The notes under the pieces: model-generated
Databases searched by the model: none
Seen by the model: only the letters and a program-made list of their open reading frames with translations
Told to the model about the DNA's origin: nothing
Assembly (NCBI RefSeq): GCF_023006505.1
Contig: NZ_JALBGV010000026.1
Span: 1 to 64,000, forward strand
Length of the DNA: 64,000 nt
Source of the DNA: Neorhizobium sp. SHOUNA12A
GTDB taxonomy: Bacteria; Pseudomonadota; Alphaproteobacteria; Rhizobiales; Rhizobiaceae
Direction of reading: 5' to 3'
Position numbers and translations under genes: made by a program
Part shown: one piece after another, positions 17,095 through 26,436 of the stretch
How the letters are laid out: the number at the start of each line of letters is the position of its first letter
How positions within the stretch are numbered: the first letter of the stretch is position 1

Positions 17095-17847
17095 ATGACG
17101 GAAGTTGTTATCGTAACGGGCGCCAGCAGCGGCATTGGGGCGTCGACAGCCCGGCTGCTAGGTGCCGCGAAAGCCAATGTCGTTGTTAATTACAACACGT
17201 CAAAAAAACTGGCCGACGAGGTCGTTGCCGAGGTCAAGGCCCTTGGGGGCAATGCGATCGCGGTCGGCGCCAATATGGGTTTGGAAGCGGATATCGTACG
17301 GTTGTTTGAGGAAACCGACAAGGCATTCGGCCCCCTGACGGGTCTCGTCAACAATGCCGGCGTAAACGGACCACGACACCGTTCGGCGGACAACTACGAC
17401 TTCCAGGAAGCGATGGACATTTTCGCGGTCAACACGGTCGGCGTGCTCATCGCCTGCCGGGAAGCAGTCAAACGTATGTCGACCAAGCATGGCGGCAAGG
17501 GTGGCAGCATCGTGAATATCTCGTCCATTGGAGCCCTGACGGGCTCGCCAGGCCGCTTCATCCACTACGCCGGCTCCAAGGCTGCCGTCGATACGATGAC
17601 CAAGGGACTTGCAGTGGAGGTCGCGCGCGATGGTATCAGGATCAATGCTCTCAGGCCGGGCATGATTGACACTCCCATTCACGCCAAGGCCGGGCAAGCC
17701 GACCGGGTGAAGGAATTCGCTGCCAACAATCCCTTGGGGCGTGCCGGTTTGCCCGAGGAAGTCGCCGAGGCGATCGTCTGGCTGCTTTCGCAAAAGGCCT
17801 CGCTGGTCACGGGCGCCATCTTGGATGTCATGGGCGCACAGCGCTAG
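17095..17847 (+). CDS. Short-chain dehydrogenase/reductase
   Basis: This 250-residue classical SDR has the cofactor motif TGASSGIG (8-15), NNAG (86-89), catalytic Ser near 143 and Tyr158-x3-Lys162. It is similar to the glucose-1-dehydrogenase and FabG group (ends in GAILDVMGAQR). It oxidises a hydroxyl or reduces a keto group with NAD(P). It starts the + strand dehydrogenase block and is followed by the iron alcohol dehydrogenase 141 bases on. Confidence 0.85.
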   Translation: MTEVVIVTGASSGIGASTARLLGAAKANVVVNYNTSKKLADEVVAEVKALGGNAIAVGANMGLEADIVRLFEETDKAFGPLTGLVNNAGVNGPRHRSADNYDFQEAMDIFAVNTVGVLIACREAVKRMSTKHGGKGGSIVNISSIGALTGSPGRFIHYAGSKAAVDTMTKGLAVEVARDGIRINALRPGMIDTPIHAKAGQADRVKEFAANNPLGRAGLPEEVAEAIVWLLSQKASLVTGAILDVMGAQR

Positions 17848-17988
17848 GTTGCGTATCGTCACGCGGCGGCGGCATTTCAATCGACTGCAGCGGGACTTGT
17901 TTCGTCTGCGGGAACGCTGCGGAAACCGTCGAAAACCCGTTGGATACAGGCCAACTGCGGCTCGGCTGCGGAAATTGAGGAAATCTAA

Positions 17989-19230
17989 GTGACATTGTTC
18001 GGAACTTTGCGCACCTCGCGCAATCTCGTCATCGGTATCGGCCAGCGCCATGCCCTTGCTGGTTACGCTGCGGCCCTTGGCCGTAGAGCTCTTGTCGTTA
18101 CCGATGAACGACTTGGCGCCGACCCGGAATTCATCCGCCTTGTCGACTCGCTGAAACAGGCCGGTCTCGGTACGAAGGTTTTTGACGGCACGATCGCCGA
18201 ACTTCCGGTGGAATGCATCGCCAAGGCTGTCGAGGCGGGGAGGGCGGTCGGCGCCGATCTCGTGATCGGCATCGGCGGCGGGAGCTGCCTGGATGCCGCG
18301 AAAGTGGCCGCGCTCCTTCTGAGCCATGGCGGCAAGGCATCAGACTATTACGGTGAGTTCAAGGTTCCCGCGCCGGTCCTGCCGCTCATTCTGATGCCGA
18401 CCACGTCCGGCACCGGCTCGGAAGTCACTCCTGTCGCCGTCGTCACCGATCCCGACCGGGCGGTGAAGATCGGCATCGCAAGCCCGCATATCATCAGCCA
18501 TACTGCGATCTGCGATCCGGAACTCACCTGGTCGTGCCCGCCCGGCCTGACCGCCGTTTCCGGTGCCGATGCGCTGACGCATGCGATCGAGGCCTTCACG
18601 ACGCTTCGACGCCACCCGACGGGTGAGATCGTCCACGAACATGTCTTCCTCGGCAAGAACGCATTGAGCGATAACTATGCGCTGCTGGCAATTTCTCACA
18701 TCGTTTCCGGCTTGAAGCGTGCCTATGACGACGGCAGCGATATTGAAGCTCGCGAACGGCTGATGCTCGGCGCCACCGCTGCTGGCCTCGCTTTCGGGAC
18801 GGCCGGAACTGCTGCCGCCCATGCGGTGCAATATCCGATCGGCGCGATGACCCATACACCGCACGGCGCCGGCGTCGCCGTGATGATGCCCTATGTGATG
18901 GAGTTCAACCGCGCCCATTGCGAGCCGGAACTCGTTGAAATCGGGCATGCGATGGGCCTCGATCTTAAGGGCATGACGAGCTTCGAGCAGGCAAGCGCCA
19001 CGATCGACGCGGTCGATGCGCTTTTTGCCTCGGTCGGTATCCCGAAGACGATTGCCGATCTGGGTGTCGTTGCCTCGCAACTGCCGCTAGTCGCCGAACA
19101 GGCGATGGGCAGTGCGCGCCTCATCAAGAACAACCCGCGCCCGATCGAACTCGACACTATGGCGATCTTGGTCAATGCCGCCTTTTCAGGCGATCGGGCG
19201 AGCCTGCGTGCCGCCTCCACCACCCGCTGA
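17989..19230 (+). CDS. Iron-containing (type III) alcohol dehydrogenase
   Basis: This 413-residue enzyme has the type III ADH fold: GIGGGSCLDAAK nucleotide-binding block, MPTTSGTGSEVTPVAVV, and metal-ligand regions ALTHAIEAF and HTPHGAGVAVMMPYVMEFN. The start is GTG at 17989. It probably interconverts an alcohol or hydroxy acid with an aldehyde or semialdehyde, which the next gene would oxidise. The aldehyde dehydrogenase starts 19 bases after its stop, so the two are co-transcribed. The substrate is unknown; 4-hydroxybutyrate-type compounds are possible given the neighbour. Confidence 0.85.
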   Translation: MTLFGTLRTSRNLVIGIGQRHALAGYAAALGRRALVVTDERLGADPEFIRLVDSLKQAGLGTKVFDGTIAELPVECIAKAVEAGRAVGADLVIGIGGGSCLDAAKVAALLLSHGGKASDYYGEFKVPAPVLPLILMPTTSGTGSEVTPVAVVTDPDRAVKIGIASPHIISHTAICDPELTWSCPPGLTAVSGADALTHAIEAFTTLRRHPTGEIVHEHVFLGKNALSDNYALLAISHIVSGLKRAYDDGSDIEARERLMLGATAAGLAFGTAGTAAAHAVQYPIGAMTHTPHGAGVAVMMPYVMEFNRAHCEPELVEIGHAMGLDLKGMTSFEQASATIDAVDALFASVGIPKTIADLGVVASQLPLVAEQAMGSARLIKNNPRPIELDTMAILVNAAFSGDRASLRAASTTR

Positions 19231-19249
19231 CGAACGGAAGACCAGCCAG

Positions 19250-20728
19250 ATGACTATTATGCAGAAGATCACCTCCGCCCTCAGCTTCAACATCAATTCA
19301 GTCCCGACCGATCTCTTCATCGGTGGCAAATGGCGCAACGGCTCCACCGGCAAGCGCATCAACGTACTTGATCCCTCGACAGGCACGCCGATTGTCGCGG
19401 TCGCGGATGCGAGCATAGACGATGCGATGGAGGCGGTGAACGCCGCCCACAAGGCCGCCCCGGCCTGGGCCGCGACCCCGCCGCGCAAACGTTCCGAAAT
19501 CCTGCGCCGCTGTTTCGAATTGATGATAGAGCATAAGGATATGCTCGCCGAACTGATCAGCCTCGAAAACGGCAAGGCGCTGAGCGACGCTCAGGGCGAG
19601 GTAGCCTATGCCGCCGAATTCTTCCGCTGGTTTTCGGAAGAGGCCGTTCGATTGAACGGCGAGATCTATACGGCGCCGTCGGGCGCCAACAGGATCGTTG
19701 TCCAGCATCAGCCGATCGGCATCGCGGTTCTGGTGACCCCCTGGAACTTTCCGGCCGCGATGGCGACGCGCAAGATCGGCCCGGCACTTGCCGCCGGCTG
19801 CACCTGCGTGCTGAAGCCCGCCACCGAAACACCGCTGACTGCCTACGCGCTCGCTGCCCTATATGCCGAGGCCGGCGTTCCGGATGGTGTGATCAACGTC
19901 ATCACCACCAGCCGCTCAGGCGTTGTCGTCAGCGCCATGCTGCATGATCCGCGGGTGCGCAAACTGTCCTTCACCGGCTCGACCGAGGTCGGCCGCAAGC
20001 TGTTGCACGAGGCGGCCGATACGATCATTTCCTGCTCAATGGAGCTCGGCGGCAACGCCCCGTTCATCGTGTTCGACGATGCCGATCTGGATGCGGCGAT
20101 TGAAGGCGCCATGGTCGCCAAGATGCGCAACGGCGGCGAGGCCTGCACCGCCGCCAACCGTTTCTACGTCCAAACAGGTATCGCCGCCGCCTTCTCGAGG
20201 AAACTTGCTGAACGGATGGGCGCGATGAAGGTTGGCCCAGGTTATGACAAGGCGACCCAATGCGGCCCGCTGATCAACCAGAGCGCCGTCGACCGCATCA
20301 CCGGCCTGGTCGACGACGCGGTCAGCCGTGGCGCAAATGTGTTGACGGGCGGCCAGCCTCTGCAGCAGGACGGGTTTTATTTCCCGCCAACGGTGATCAG
20401 CAACGTCGCGAAGGATGCGACGATAACCGGCGAGGAAATCTTCGGGCCGATCGCCGCCCTCTCGACCTTCGAAACGGAGGACGAGGTCATCCAGGCTGCC
20501 AATGACACCGAATACGGCCTGATCGCTTATGTCTATTCGAAGGACCTTGCTCGGGGCCTCCGCGTCTCCGAGCGCTTGGAAAGCGGTATGATCGGTCTCA
20601 ATCGCGGTCTCGCATCGGATCCGGCGGCTCCGTTCGGCGGCGTCAAGCAAAGCGGGCTCGGCCGGGAAGGAGCCCATCACGGCATTTTGGAGTTCTGCGA
20701 GACCAAGTACATCGCTGTCACCTGGTGA
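19250..20728 (+). CDS. NAD(P)-dependent succinate-semialdehyde-type aldehyde dehydrogenase
   Basis: This 492-residue aldehyde dehydrogenase is nearest in pattern to GabD-like enzymes. Seen: PWNFPAAM (164-171), cofactor Lys in CVLKPATETP, FTGSTEVGRK (241-250), general-base Glu265 in MELGGNAPFIV and catalytic Cys299 in GGEACTAANR. The ATG at 19250 follows a GGAAG site 8-10 bases upstream; open frame before it overlaps the ADH gene. It should oxidise the product of the preceding alcohol dehydrogenase to an acid. Confidence 0.85.
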   Translation: MTIMQKITSALSFNINSVPTDLFIGGKWRNGSTGKRINVLDPSTGTPIVAVADASIDDAMEAVNAAHKAAPAWAATPPRKRSEILRRCFELMIEHKDMLAELISLENGKALSDAQGEVAYAAEFFRWFSEEAVRLNGEIYTAPSGANRIVVQHQPIGIAVLVTPWNFPAAMATRKIGPALAAGCTCVLKPATETPLTAYALAALYAEAGVPDGVINVITTSRSGVVVSAMLHDPRVRKLSFTGSTEVGRKLLHEAADTIISCSMELGGNAPFIVFDDADLDAAIEGAMVAKMRNGGEACTAANRFYVQTGIAAAFSRKLAERMGAMKVGPGYDKATQCGPLINQSAVDRITGLVDDAVSRGANVLTGGQPLQQDGFYFPPTVISNVAKDATITGEEIFGPIAALSTFETEDEVIQAANDTEYGLIAYVYSKDLARGLRVSERLESGMIGLNRGLASDPAAPFGGVKQSGLGREGAHHGILEFCETKYIAVTW

Positions 20729-20988
20729 TCCAACCGGGTCACAGCGCGCCGTTTCGGCATTCGGGGTTCAGCGGTTCCTGCATGCGGCTATCTACCTGAG
20801 ACGTAGAGCTAAAGCCCTTTCGCGGCCGTGATCGATTTCACTGTCCGAAACTCGCCAGGACCCCAATATGTTATATCCGCACTTCTTTTAATCTAATGTC
20901 GGCTGTGGGCGGTGGGAGCTATCGCCTTCAGCCGAAGACAAAACAAGCAATGTGCTTGTTGGCACGCAATTTTCGGGAGGGATTGCAC

Positions 20989-21981
20989 ATGAACAGACAA
21001 AAGATCAAGAACGGCCTCGGTTGGTTGTCCATGGCGGCAATCGCGGCAGTCGCGGCCTCTACCTTAGGACCGGCGAGTGTCGGCGCACAGAACTATCCGA
21101 ACAAGCCGATCAACGCGATCGTGCCGTTTGCGGCCGGTGGCGGAGCGGATACGCAGACACGCATCTGGAGCGACGCCATGGCGTCGATCCTCGGGCAGCG
21201 CATCGTCATCGAAAACGTTCCGGCTGCAGCCGGCGTGCCCGGAACCAAGCAGGGAATCGCCGCCGACCCCGACGGTTACTCCGTTGTCATGGGGGTGGCC
21301 TCAACGATTGCGATCAATCCTGTTACCAACAAGGCCGCGAACTATAATGCCCTGGAGGATCTGAAGGCGGTCGCGATCCTCGGCTACACCCCCTATGTGA
21401 TGGTCGTCGCCAATAACCTTAATATCAAGACGTTTCCGGAACTGTTGAATTATGCGAAGGCCAATTCAGACAAGGTGACATACGCGAGCTGGACGAGCGT
21501 TGGAGATTTCGCGCGCAAGGGTCTTGAGCTCCGTGCCGGCCTCACGATGACGTCGGTTCCCTATAAAGGCGGTCCCGATGCGATCAATGACATCATTGCC
21601 GGGCGGGTCTCGGCGACCATTCTCGATATTGGCACGGCGATGCCGTTCATCAAGGCAGGCAGTGTGACGCCGATTGCCATGACCGGTCCCGACAAGTCTC
21701 CTGCACTTCCGAATGTGCAATCGATCACCGAAGCCGGTGTGAAGAACTACTTCATCGATTCCTGGACTGCACTGTTTGTTCCGAAAGATACGCCTCAAGC
21801 GATCGTCGAGACGCTGAATTCCAAGACGCGCCAGGCTTTGAGCACCAAGAACGTCAAGGATCGCTATGCCGAACTGGCGATCCAGCAGCTCGATTACGAT
21901 GCCGGTGAGACGAAGGCGTTCATGGAACGGCAGGTCAAAGGCTGGAAGACCCTGATCGAAGACACCAAGAACGTGAAATAA
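20989..21981 (+). CDS. tctC: TctC-family periplasmic substrate-binding protein
   Basis: This 330-residue exported binding protein of the tripartite tricarboxylate transporter (Bug) family has a cleavable signal (basic start, then WLSMAAIAAVAASTLGPASVGAQ). The mature part begins YPNKPINAIVPFAAGGGADT, the family signature, with PAAAGVPGT, the VPYKGG loop and DSWTALFVPKDTP. A strong GGGAGGG ribosome site at 20975-20981 fixes the start. It delivers a carboxylate to the TctAB membrane proteins encoded downstream. Confidence 0.9.
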   Translation: MNRQKIKNGLGWLSMAAIAAVAASTLGPASVGAQNYPNKPINAIVPFAAGGGADTQTRIWSDAMASILGQRIVIENVPAAAGVPGTKQGIAADPDGYSVVMGVASTIAINPVTNKAANYNALEDLKAVAILGYTPYVMVVANNLNIKTFPELLNYAKANSDKVTYASWTSVGDFARKGLELRAGLTMTSVPYKGGPDAINDIIAGRVSATILDIGTAMPFIKAGSVTPIAMTGPDKSPALPNVQSITEAGVKNYFIDSWTALFVPKDTPQAIVETLNSKTRQALSTKNVKDRYAELAIQQLDYDAGETKAFMERQVKGWKTLIEDTKNVK

Positions 21982-22072
21982 TCGGTCCGCCTGGCCCCTG
22001 ATGAATGCGCCCGTCACGATCGGTAGGTCCTGACGGGCCGATATTCTGCCAACGCGTCTCACGGAGACAACG

Positions 22073-22720
22073 GTGATAATTGATCCATCAGAGCAGCAAC
22101 TGTCCCATGCCGTGCCGCGCTATGCGCGTGTCGATGTGATCGGCGGAGTATTGCTGATGATGTTCGCCTTCCTGATCTGGTACGGGGCGATCGAGCTCGA
22201 GTTCGGCACCATCGCCGATATCAAGTCTGGCGCGCTTCCAAAGATACTGTCTGTCGCCCTGGTTCTTGCCGGAATTGGCGTCTTTCTCGAAGGGTTGTTT
22301 CAGTCTCCGGAAAGCAGTGAACGCCTGGAAATCGCCGTACGGCCCGCCGCGCTGATCATCTTTTCTATAGGGGTATTCGGCTTCTTCATCCGCGGCGGCA
22401 AGTTCGGGTTGGTGTCTACGCCGCAATTCGGCTTGCTGGTCGTCGGTCCTCTGACCATCTTCATCGCTGGCTGCGCCGCGGATAGATTGCGCCTGAAAAG
22501 CTTGCTGATACTGGCTTTCGGCCTGACGTCGGCACTGCTTCTGATATTCGTGGACGTTCTTTCCGTGAACATTCCCGTTTATCCAAAAGCAGTCGGCGAT
22601 TTGCTGAACTCGCATCTTGGAGAATATCTCGCGCTACGTGCCGGCTACATCGCCTACGCGATTGCCGCGCTCGGCCTATACGTCATCCTCTACATGTTGC
22701 CGGAGCGGAACCGTGGCTGA
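22073..22720 (+). CDS. tctB: TctB-family small membrane subunit
   Basis: This 215-residue inner-membrane protein has about five hydrophobic segments, starting with IGGVLLMMFAFLIWYGAIEL, which marks the TctB family. The long variant has extra C-terminal membrane helices (GYIAYAIAALGLYVILYML). GTG start after GGAG. It overlaps tctA by 8 bases. It forms the permease together with TctA. Confidence 0.85.
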   Translation: MIIDPSEQQLSHAVPRYARVDVIGGVLLMMFAFLIWYGAIELEFGTIADIKSGALPKILSVALVLAGIGVFLEGLFQSPESSERLEIAVRPAALIIFSIGVFGFFIRGGKFGLVSTPQFGLLVVGPLTIFIAGCAADRLRLKSLLILAFGLTSALLLIFVDVLSVNIPVYPKAVGDLLNSHLGEYLALRAGYIAYAIAALGLYVILYMLPERNRG

Positions 22721-24218
22721 CCTCTTCCATAATCTGTATCTCGGCTTTTCCGTCATCCTGTCGTTCGAAAACGTGCTGCTGTGCTTTGTCGGGTGTTTTG
22801 TCGGCACGCTGATCGGGGTGTTGCCGGGTATCGGGCCGCTTGCGACGATCGCGATCCTGATGCCGATTACCTATAATACCGAGCCGGTCGGTGCGCTCAT
22901 CATGCTAGCGGGCATCTATTACGGCTCACAATACGGCGGCTCTACGACAGCGATCCTTGTGAACATGCCGGGCGAATCCTCCTCGATCGTCACCGCGCTC
23001 GATGGCCATGCGATGGCCCGGCAGGGAAAAGCCGGTAAAGCACTTGGCATCGCGGCCATCGGTTCATTCGCCGCCGGGACTCTTGCGACGCTCGTCATCG
23101 CGGCCACCGCCATTCCGCTTTCCGAGTTGGCGCTCAGCCTGACGGCCGGCAACTATTTTGCACTCATGCTGTTGGGGCTAAGCCTTGCCATCGTTCTTGC
23201 CGGCGGCTCGTTGCTCAAGGCGATCAGCATGCTCATCATCGGCGTGGTAATGGCATTGGTGGGCGCGGACCAAGTCACCGGCGAGCCTCGACTGACCTTT
23301 GGGACCGACCTCCTCTACAACGGGTTTGACATCGCCATCGTCTCCATGGGTCTGTTCGGCATTGCCGAAATCTTTCGCAATCTCGAAGCACGCGAGCAGC
23401 AGCCGGTCATCGGCAATGTCATCGGAAATTTGCTTCCGAACCGCCAGGACATGCGCGATGCCTCAGGCGCCATCGCCCGGGGATCCGTGCTTGGAGCGCT
23501 GATCGGCATCATTCCCGGAAATGGTGCAACGCTCTCGACATTTGCGTCCTACGCACTGGAAAAACGGATCTCACGCCATCCCGAACGGTTCGGAAAAGGC
23601 GCGATCCAAGGCGTTGCAGGCCCCGAATCCGCCAACAATGCCGCAGCCCAGACAACCTTTGTCCCCTTGCTCACGCTCGGACTTCCCTCAACGGCAACGA
23701 TGGCGCTCGTCGGAGGCGCCATGACGCTGCACGGTGTTATTCCCGGCCCGCAGGTCATTGCCAAGCATCCCGATCTCTTCTGGGGCGTCATAACCTCGAT
23801 GTGGGTCGGCAATCTCATGCTAGTGATCATCAACCTGCCATTGATCGGCATCTGGGTGAAGTTTCTCAAGGTGCCGTATCATCTGCTGTTCCCGATGATC
23901 GTGCTGTTCTGCTGTGTCGGCATCTACTCGGTCAATGCCCGGCCATCCGACGTGCTGCAGGTCGCTGTGTTTGGCGTCGTCGGTTACTTGCTCTCGAAAC
24001 TCAGATTTGAGGCAGCGCCCTTGCTGCTCGGGTTGGTACTCGGCGGAATGCTGGAAGATAACCTGCATAGAGGTCTGATACTCAGCCACGGCTCGGTCGC
24101 CACATTCGTAGGCGAGCCGCTCACGCTCGCGATCTTGACTGTCACCGTATTGGTCCTGGGCTCGGCACTGCTTCCGGCAATCAGAAGAAGGCGTGCTTAT
24201 CTAGCGGAGGACGAGTAA
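22713..24218 (+). CDS. tctA: TctA-family large permease subunit
   Basis: This 501-residue polytopic permease has family signatures [40 protein letters not shown] and, in the second half, [20 protein letters not shown] and [20 protein letters not shown]. The start is GTG at 22713, overlapping the tctB stop; the longer frame runs inside tctB. With TctB and TctC it forms a cation-driven importer for a di- or tricarboxylate-like compound. It is the last gene of the cluster. Confidence 0.9.
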   Translation: MADLFHNLYLGFSVILSFENVLLCFVGCFVGTLIGVLPGIGPLATIAILMPITYNTEPVGALIMLAGIYYGSQYGGSTTAILVNMPGESSSIVTALDGHAMARQGKAGKALGIAAIGSFAAGTLATLVIAATAIPLSELALSLTAGNYFALMLLGLSLAIVLAGGSLLKAISMLIIGVVMALVGADQVTGEPRLTFGTDLLYNGFDIAIVSMGLFGIAEIFRNLEAREQQPVIGNVIGNLLPNRQDMRDASGAIARGSVLGALIGIIPGNGATLSTFASYALEKRISRHPERFGKGAIQGVAGPESANNAAAQTTFVPLLTLGLPSTATMALVGGAMTLHGVIPGPQVIAKHPDLFWGVITSMWVGNLMLVIINLPLIGIWVKFLKVPYHLLFPMIVLFCCVGIYSVNARPSDVLQVAVFGVVGYLLSKLRFEAAPLLLGLVLGGMLEDNLHRGLILSHGSVATFVGEPLTLAILTVTVLVLGSALLPAIRRRRAYLAEDE

Positions 24219-24228
24219 GTCTAACTTG

Positions 24229-24345
24229 TGCCGGTGGCGTAACGGCCTCCAGCTGAGCAGTGGTGGACGCTGGTGGTCGGGTAGATGTCGCCCCCTACAC
24301 GAGGAGACATAGGGGAGCGCCGGTTCGATTCCGGTCGAGACCGCC
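24229..24345 (+). other. Structured element with a tRNA T-arm-like end (possible att remnant)
   Basis: Just after tctA lies a GC-rich stretch ending in GCCGGTTCGATTCCGGT, which folds like a tRNA T-arm (5-bp stem, TTCGATT loop) and is followed by CGAGACC, as an acceptor strand would be. A hairpin CCCCTA/TAGGGG lies before it. A complete cloverleaf could not be built (acceptor GGTGGCG pairs only 5 of 7), and no CCA follows. It may be a tRNA-derived attachment-site remnant at the edge of the second conflict island. Confidence 0.3.
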
Positions 24346-24627
24346 TGCTCTCGCTGAGCGCGTCCTTGAATAATTCGAAAGCCATCGTCACCTTCTGTTG
24401 TTTGGTAGTTAAACGTGAGAATGCGGCCGCTTCTCTGGGAGCGGGAAAAAGCTGGGGGTTAGGCTGCGAGGTCGAGCTTTGCCTGTTCGAGACGGCCGTC
24501 CGCGACGGCGGCTCGCACTTGAAGAACCCAATCTTCACCCCCCTGTAGACGATCAGCGCTTGGCCTGCCCGGCGCTGGCCGGGGTTGCAGAGGGTAGGCC
24601 AAGTGCGGGTGATGGGTATCTTCGGCT

Positions 24628-25086
24628 TTAGCTTTGAGACCCGTTTTTGAAACGCCAGGACTCGTTGCCGGTTTCCACGATCTCGCAGTGGTGGGTCAAA
24701 CGGTCGAGGAGAGCCGTCGTCATCTTCGCATTGCCGAACACCGACGGCCATTCGCCGAAGGCGAGGTTCGTGGTGACGATGATCGAAGTGCGCTCGTAGA
24801 GCCTGCGGATCAGATGGAACAGGAGCTGACCACCGGCCTGTGCGAACGGCAGATAGCCGAGTTTATCGAGGATGATGAAGTCGATGCGTGTAAGGTAATC
24901 CGCCTTCCGCCCTTGCTTGCCGTTTCGCGTTTCCGTTTCCAGCCGATTGACCAGATCGACGACATTGAAGAAGCGGCCGCGCGTGCTGTTGCGGATGAGC
25001 GCGCGGGCAATCGCGATGGCCAGATGGCTCTTGCCTGTTCCCGTGCCGCCGACGAGAAAGACGTTGCGCTGGGGACACGAATAACA
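24628..25086 (-). pseudogene. IS21-family IstB ATPase, N-terminally truncated
   Basis: This is the C-terminal three fifths of an IstB-like helper ATPase: Walker [13 protein letters not shown], Walker-B-like [32 protein letters not shown] and [20 protein letters not shown]. Its normal N-terminal domain is missing. The similarity begins abruptly near 25080, 25 bases from the stop of the adjacent subtilase gene. No IstA is present. It is a dead IS21 remnant marking the left border of the second island. Confidence 0.8.
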
Positions 25087-25110
25087 ACGCAACAGTCTTC
25101 CTTTACGCGC

Positions 25111-26352
25111 CTAGCGCGGCGTTGCCGGCTTCTTGACCGGAGCCAAGGCAAGGCCCTCACCGATATCGGGGATGGTCGCCTCTTCATATGAAATTCGATC
25201 CCGGCTGCACGATCTGCGAACACGATCTGCGACTTTCTCAGCCGTTCTGTCATGACTTGCGGCGGCCTGCCAATGCAGGGCTGCCAGCCCCGCGATGTGG
25301 GGGCATGCCATGCTGGTGCCGTCCATGGCCTCCAATGCATCTTTCCTGGTCTTTGTGACCTTCCCGGCCGAAACGATACCGACGCCCGGACCGACCAGCG
25401 TCGGATTGGTGTTTGAAAACGGCGCGACCGTCAGCCCGTCGTCCGCCTCCATGACGGCGCCGACCGAAATCACGCCGATGGCGGCGGACGGGCTCGACCG
25501 TTGGATCACATACGGCTTTGCCGCGTCACGGCCGCTTTCATTGCCGGCTGCCGCAACGACGACGGCGGAGCGGCCAATCGATTGCTGGCGCCTGTTCATC
25601 TCCAGCAGCGCATCGAACAGGCGAATATTGTCCATGAAGGTTTCAAGCGCTTGAGAGGTCGCCGCTTCCGCTGCGTACCCTTTTTCGACCAGCCACTCGC
25701 GATAGCGCGGAAAATCGAAGCCGAGCGACATCGAGATCACGTTTGCACCGCTCGAAAGCGCCCACTGAAACCCCTCCAGCAAGGCCGCGGTACCGGCGGA
25801 GCCTCCGATCACCTTTCCAATCAACGCCTTCCGAATTCCCGGCGCGACACCGATCCTCACGCCATTGACTTTTCTGCCGAAGATCGTCGCCGCGCAATGG
25901 GTCCCATGGCCATCCGTGTCACCGTTGCCGGTCCCGGTGAAATCCTGCTCGACGATTTCGAGCTCTGGATCGTTGAATGCGGCATGTTCCCTGTTGATCC
26001 CGGTATCGAGGACGGCCACGATAACGCCCGAGCCGTCATAGCCCGGGTTGGGTCCACAGACGGCTTCGACACCCCATGACCGACCTGCCAGCACCGCTGC
26101 CTCGATCTGCTGGCGGCTGGCGGCTTTGCTTGCCTTGCGTGGCGCAATCAGCTTGAGAGGCATCGCCCTGCCATAGGCTTGGATTGCCTCATCCCGCTCG
26201 GCGTTGCGCAACGCGTCGGGACTGGCATCGACGACCTCGAGTTCCATGGTCTGCGCCTTTAGGCGCGCTGTCCCGGCAGCCGGCTTCGGACCCGGCCCGC
26301 CGCGGAAGGTTTCCGTAGCTGCGACCGACTTCAGAATGAGCAATTTTTCCAT
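25111..26352 (-). CDS. Intracellular subtilisin-like protease (S8), partner of the divergent CHAT gene
   Basis: This is a 413-residue S8 protease without a signal peptide. The triad is intact: Asp116 in VLDTGIN, His149 in DGHGTHCA, Ser347 in DGTSMACPH, with oxyanion Asn271 in AAAGNES. Residues 1-90 form a propeptide-like domain ending in AYGRAMPLKLIAPR. A family-specific insertion of about 45 residues (213-258) lies between His and Ser. It is divergent from the CHAT gene with only 84 bases between starts. A close paralogue lies at 28115-29287, also linked to a CHAT gene, so protease and CHAT probably act together, for example with one activating the other by cleavage. Confidence 0.85.
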   Translation of the reverse strand: MEKLLILKSVAATETFRGGPGPKPAAGTARLKAQTMELEVVDASPDALRNAERDEAIQAYGRAMPLKLIAPRKASKAASRQQIEAAVLAGRSWGVEAVCGPNPGYDGSGVIVAVLDTGINREHAAFNDPELEIVEQDFTGTGNGDTDGHGTHCAATIFGRKVNGVRIGVAPGIRKALIGKVIGGSAGTAALLEGFQWALSSGANVISMSLGFDFPRYREWLVEKGYAAEAATSQALETFMDNIRLFDALLEMNRRQQSIGRSAVVVAAAGNESGRDAAKPYVIQRSSPSAAIGVISVGAVMEADDGLTVAPFSNTNPTLVGPGVGIVSAGKVTKTRKDALEAMDGTSMACPHIAGLAALHWQAAASHDRTAEKVADRVRRSCSRDRISYEEATIPDIGEGLALAPVKKPATPR

Positions 26353-26436
26353 CGCGAGATCCCCTATTTGCCCTATCCTTTTACAATCTAGGCGTTATTG
26401 TCAAACCGGTTTTCGCTCCAATTTTGCGAGAGGTGC

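Noticed and set aside
24229..24345. Complete tRNA or selenocysteine tRNA gene
   Set aside because: The acceptor stem pairs only 5 of 7, the length is too great, and no plausible anticodon loop is found.
24285..24548. 87-codon frame on the + strand after tctA, and a 176-codon frame opposite
   Set aside because: Both run through the tRNA-like structured element and IS21 debris, share no motif with known proteins and have no ribosome site.
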